Of a stretch of DNA of 6,197 nt, positions 5,915 to 6,197 are shown one piece after another. Made by a program: the position numbers and the translations under genes. Origin of the DNA: Bathymodiolus azoricus thioautotrophic gill symbiont (GTDB taxonomy: Bacteria > Pseudomonadota > Gammaproteobacteria > PS1 > Pseudothioglobaceae); the NCBI RefSeq assembly GCF_001298715.1, contig NZ_CDSC02000390.1:1-6197 (forward strand), given 5' to 3'. Position 1 is the first letter of the stretch. Each line of letters opens with the position of its first letter. Under the pieces are notes generated by a model. That model was not told where the DNA came from and ran no database searches. It worked only from the letters and a program-made list of their open reading frames with translations.

Positions 5915-6120
5915 CGAACGCCTAACAATAGCAAAGAATTTACCTGTCATCAGAAAATTGTAAAACAACTAGAAGCCAAAACTCCCCTTACCAACCCGCA
6001 GCACCTATCATAGGAGCGATGGTTAAATGAGTAGCCAATGGTTCGCTTAGATAACACCCGCCTAAGAAAATGGCATTTGAATTAGGTATTAGTCAACAAA
6101 AAGTTGCGTTTAGAATTTAA
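5915..6120 (+). pseudogene. Possible decayed gene fragment
   Basis: One frame is open from 5915 to a TAG at 6011-6013 and reads NNSKEFTCHQKIVKQLEAK onward with protein-like composition. It continues past a second TAG at 6032-6034 to MVRLDNTRLRKW before another stop at 6083. From 6071 the neighbouring frame reads MAFELGISQQKVAFRI and stops at 6118-6120; LGISQQKVAFRI resembles a helix-turn-helix recognition segment. Two stops and one frame change could join these into an old DNA-binding protein or transposase. Chance open frames of this size are common, so this is a weak call. Confidence 0.2.
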
Positions 6121-6136
6121 ATTCAGGCAGTATAAT
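6109..6136 (+). promoter_or_regulatory. Candidate promoter reading out of the window
   Basis: TTTAGA at 6109-6114 (4 of 6 to TTGACA) lies 16 bp before TATAAT at 6131-6136. Transcription would start near 6143 and serve a gene beyond the edge. The only nearby frame with a start, ATG 6156 after AAAGG, stops after nine codons; ATG 6185 is open to the edge but has only four codons in view. Confidence 0.35.
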
Positions 6137-6197
6137 AATTATCTGCATTAAAGGCATGCAAAAAAATAACAAATATTGGCCATAATGCTAAATATCA

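Larger units (their letters stand above)
5847..6197. other. Gene-free region after the outer-membrane protein gene
   Basis: No intact gene is found on either strand in these 351 bp. A small hairpin TCATG/CATGA (5864-5868 with 5874-5878) follows the stop codon but has no T-run after it, so it is not a convincing terminator. Open segments broken by stops at 5915-6120 may be gene remains, and a promoter-like site lies near 6109-6136. No tRNA, CRISPR or copy of the palindromic element was seen. Confidence 0.55.

Noticed and set aside
5743..5925. 60-codon open frame overlapping the end of the outer-membrane protein gene
   Set aside because: Out-of-frame shadow over conserved barrel strands, with no start signal.
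5847..6197. tRNA or CRISPR in the right-hand gene-free region
   Set aside because: A GGTTCGC string at 6039-6045 recalls a T-arm, but no cloverleaf can be completed around it, and there are no regularly spaced repeats.

Overview
The window looks like AT-rich gammaproteobacterial chromosome. RecA, RecX, RibD and CoaBC are all close to the Escherichia coli type. From memory only, the gene content and low GC suggest the sulfur-oxidising SUP05/Thioglobus group or a related mussel or clam symbiont; I could not run a search to confirm this. Intact recA and the start of comEC argue against an extremely reduced genome.

Layout. Positions 1-657 (minus strand) hold the N-terminal 219 codons of the competence channel protein ComEC, cut by the window edge. 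A gene-free stretch at 658-998 contains a very AT-rich block with T-tracts in 10-bp phase and, beyond it, two facing DnaA-box-like 9-mers. Two cofactor genes follow on the minus strand: coaBC (999-2198) and ribD (2195-3241). They overlap by 4 bp and probably form one unit, with ribD first. ribD is divergent from recA (plus, 3289-4314) across a 47-bp gap that carries a -10-like box and an imperfect palindrome but no recognisable LexA box. recX (4298-4726) overlaps the end of recA by 17 bp.

A 161-bp mobile-element-like palindrome (4727-4887) sits exactly at the recX stop codon. It has perfect 22-bp terminal inverted repeats, flanking direct repeats of CTTAA, and arms that pair imperfectly almost to the centre, but no room for a transposase. 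This is a MITE-type element and the most interesting feature in the window. Past it, an extended -10 promoter (5016-5024) precedes a secreted, probably outer-membrane beta-barrel protein of unknown family (5097-5846). The last 350 bp have no intact gene; they contain a possible decayed reading frame and a weak promoter-like site facing out of the window.

How the genes work together. RibD makes the riboflavin precursor, and FMN derived from riboflavin is the cofactor of the CoaC half of CoaBC, so the ribD-coaBC pair is functionally linked. RecA and its modulator RecX are a classic pair. ComEC imports single-stranded DNA that RecA could recombine, but it is transcribed separately here.
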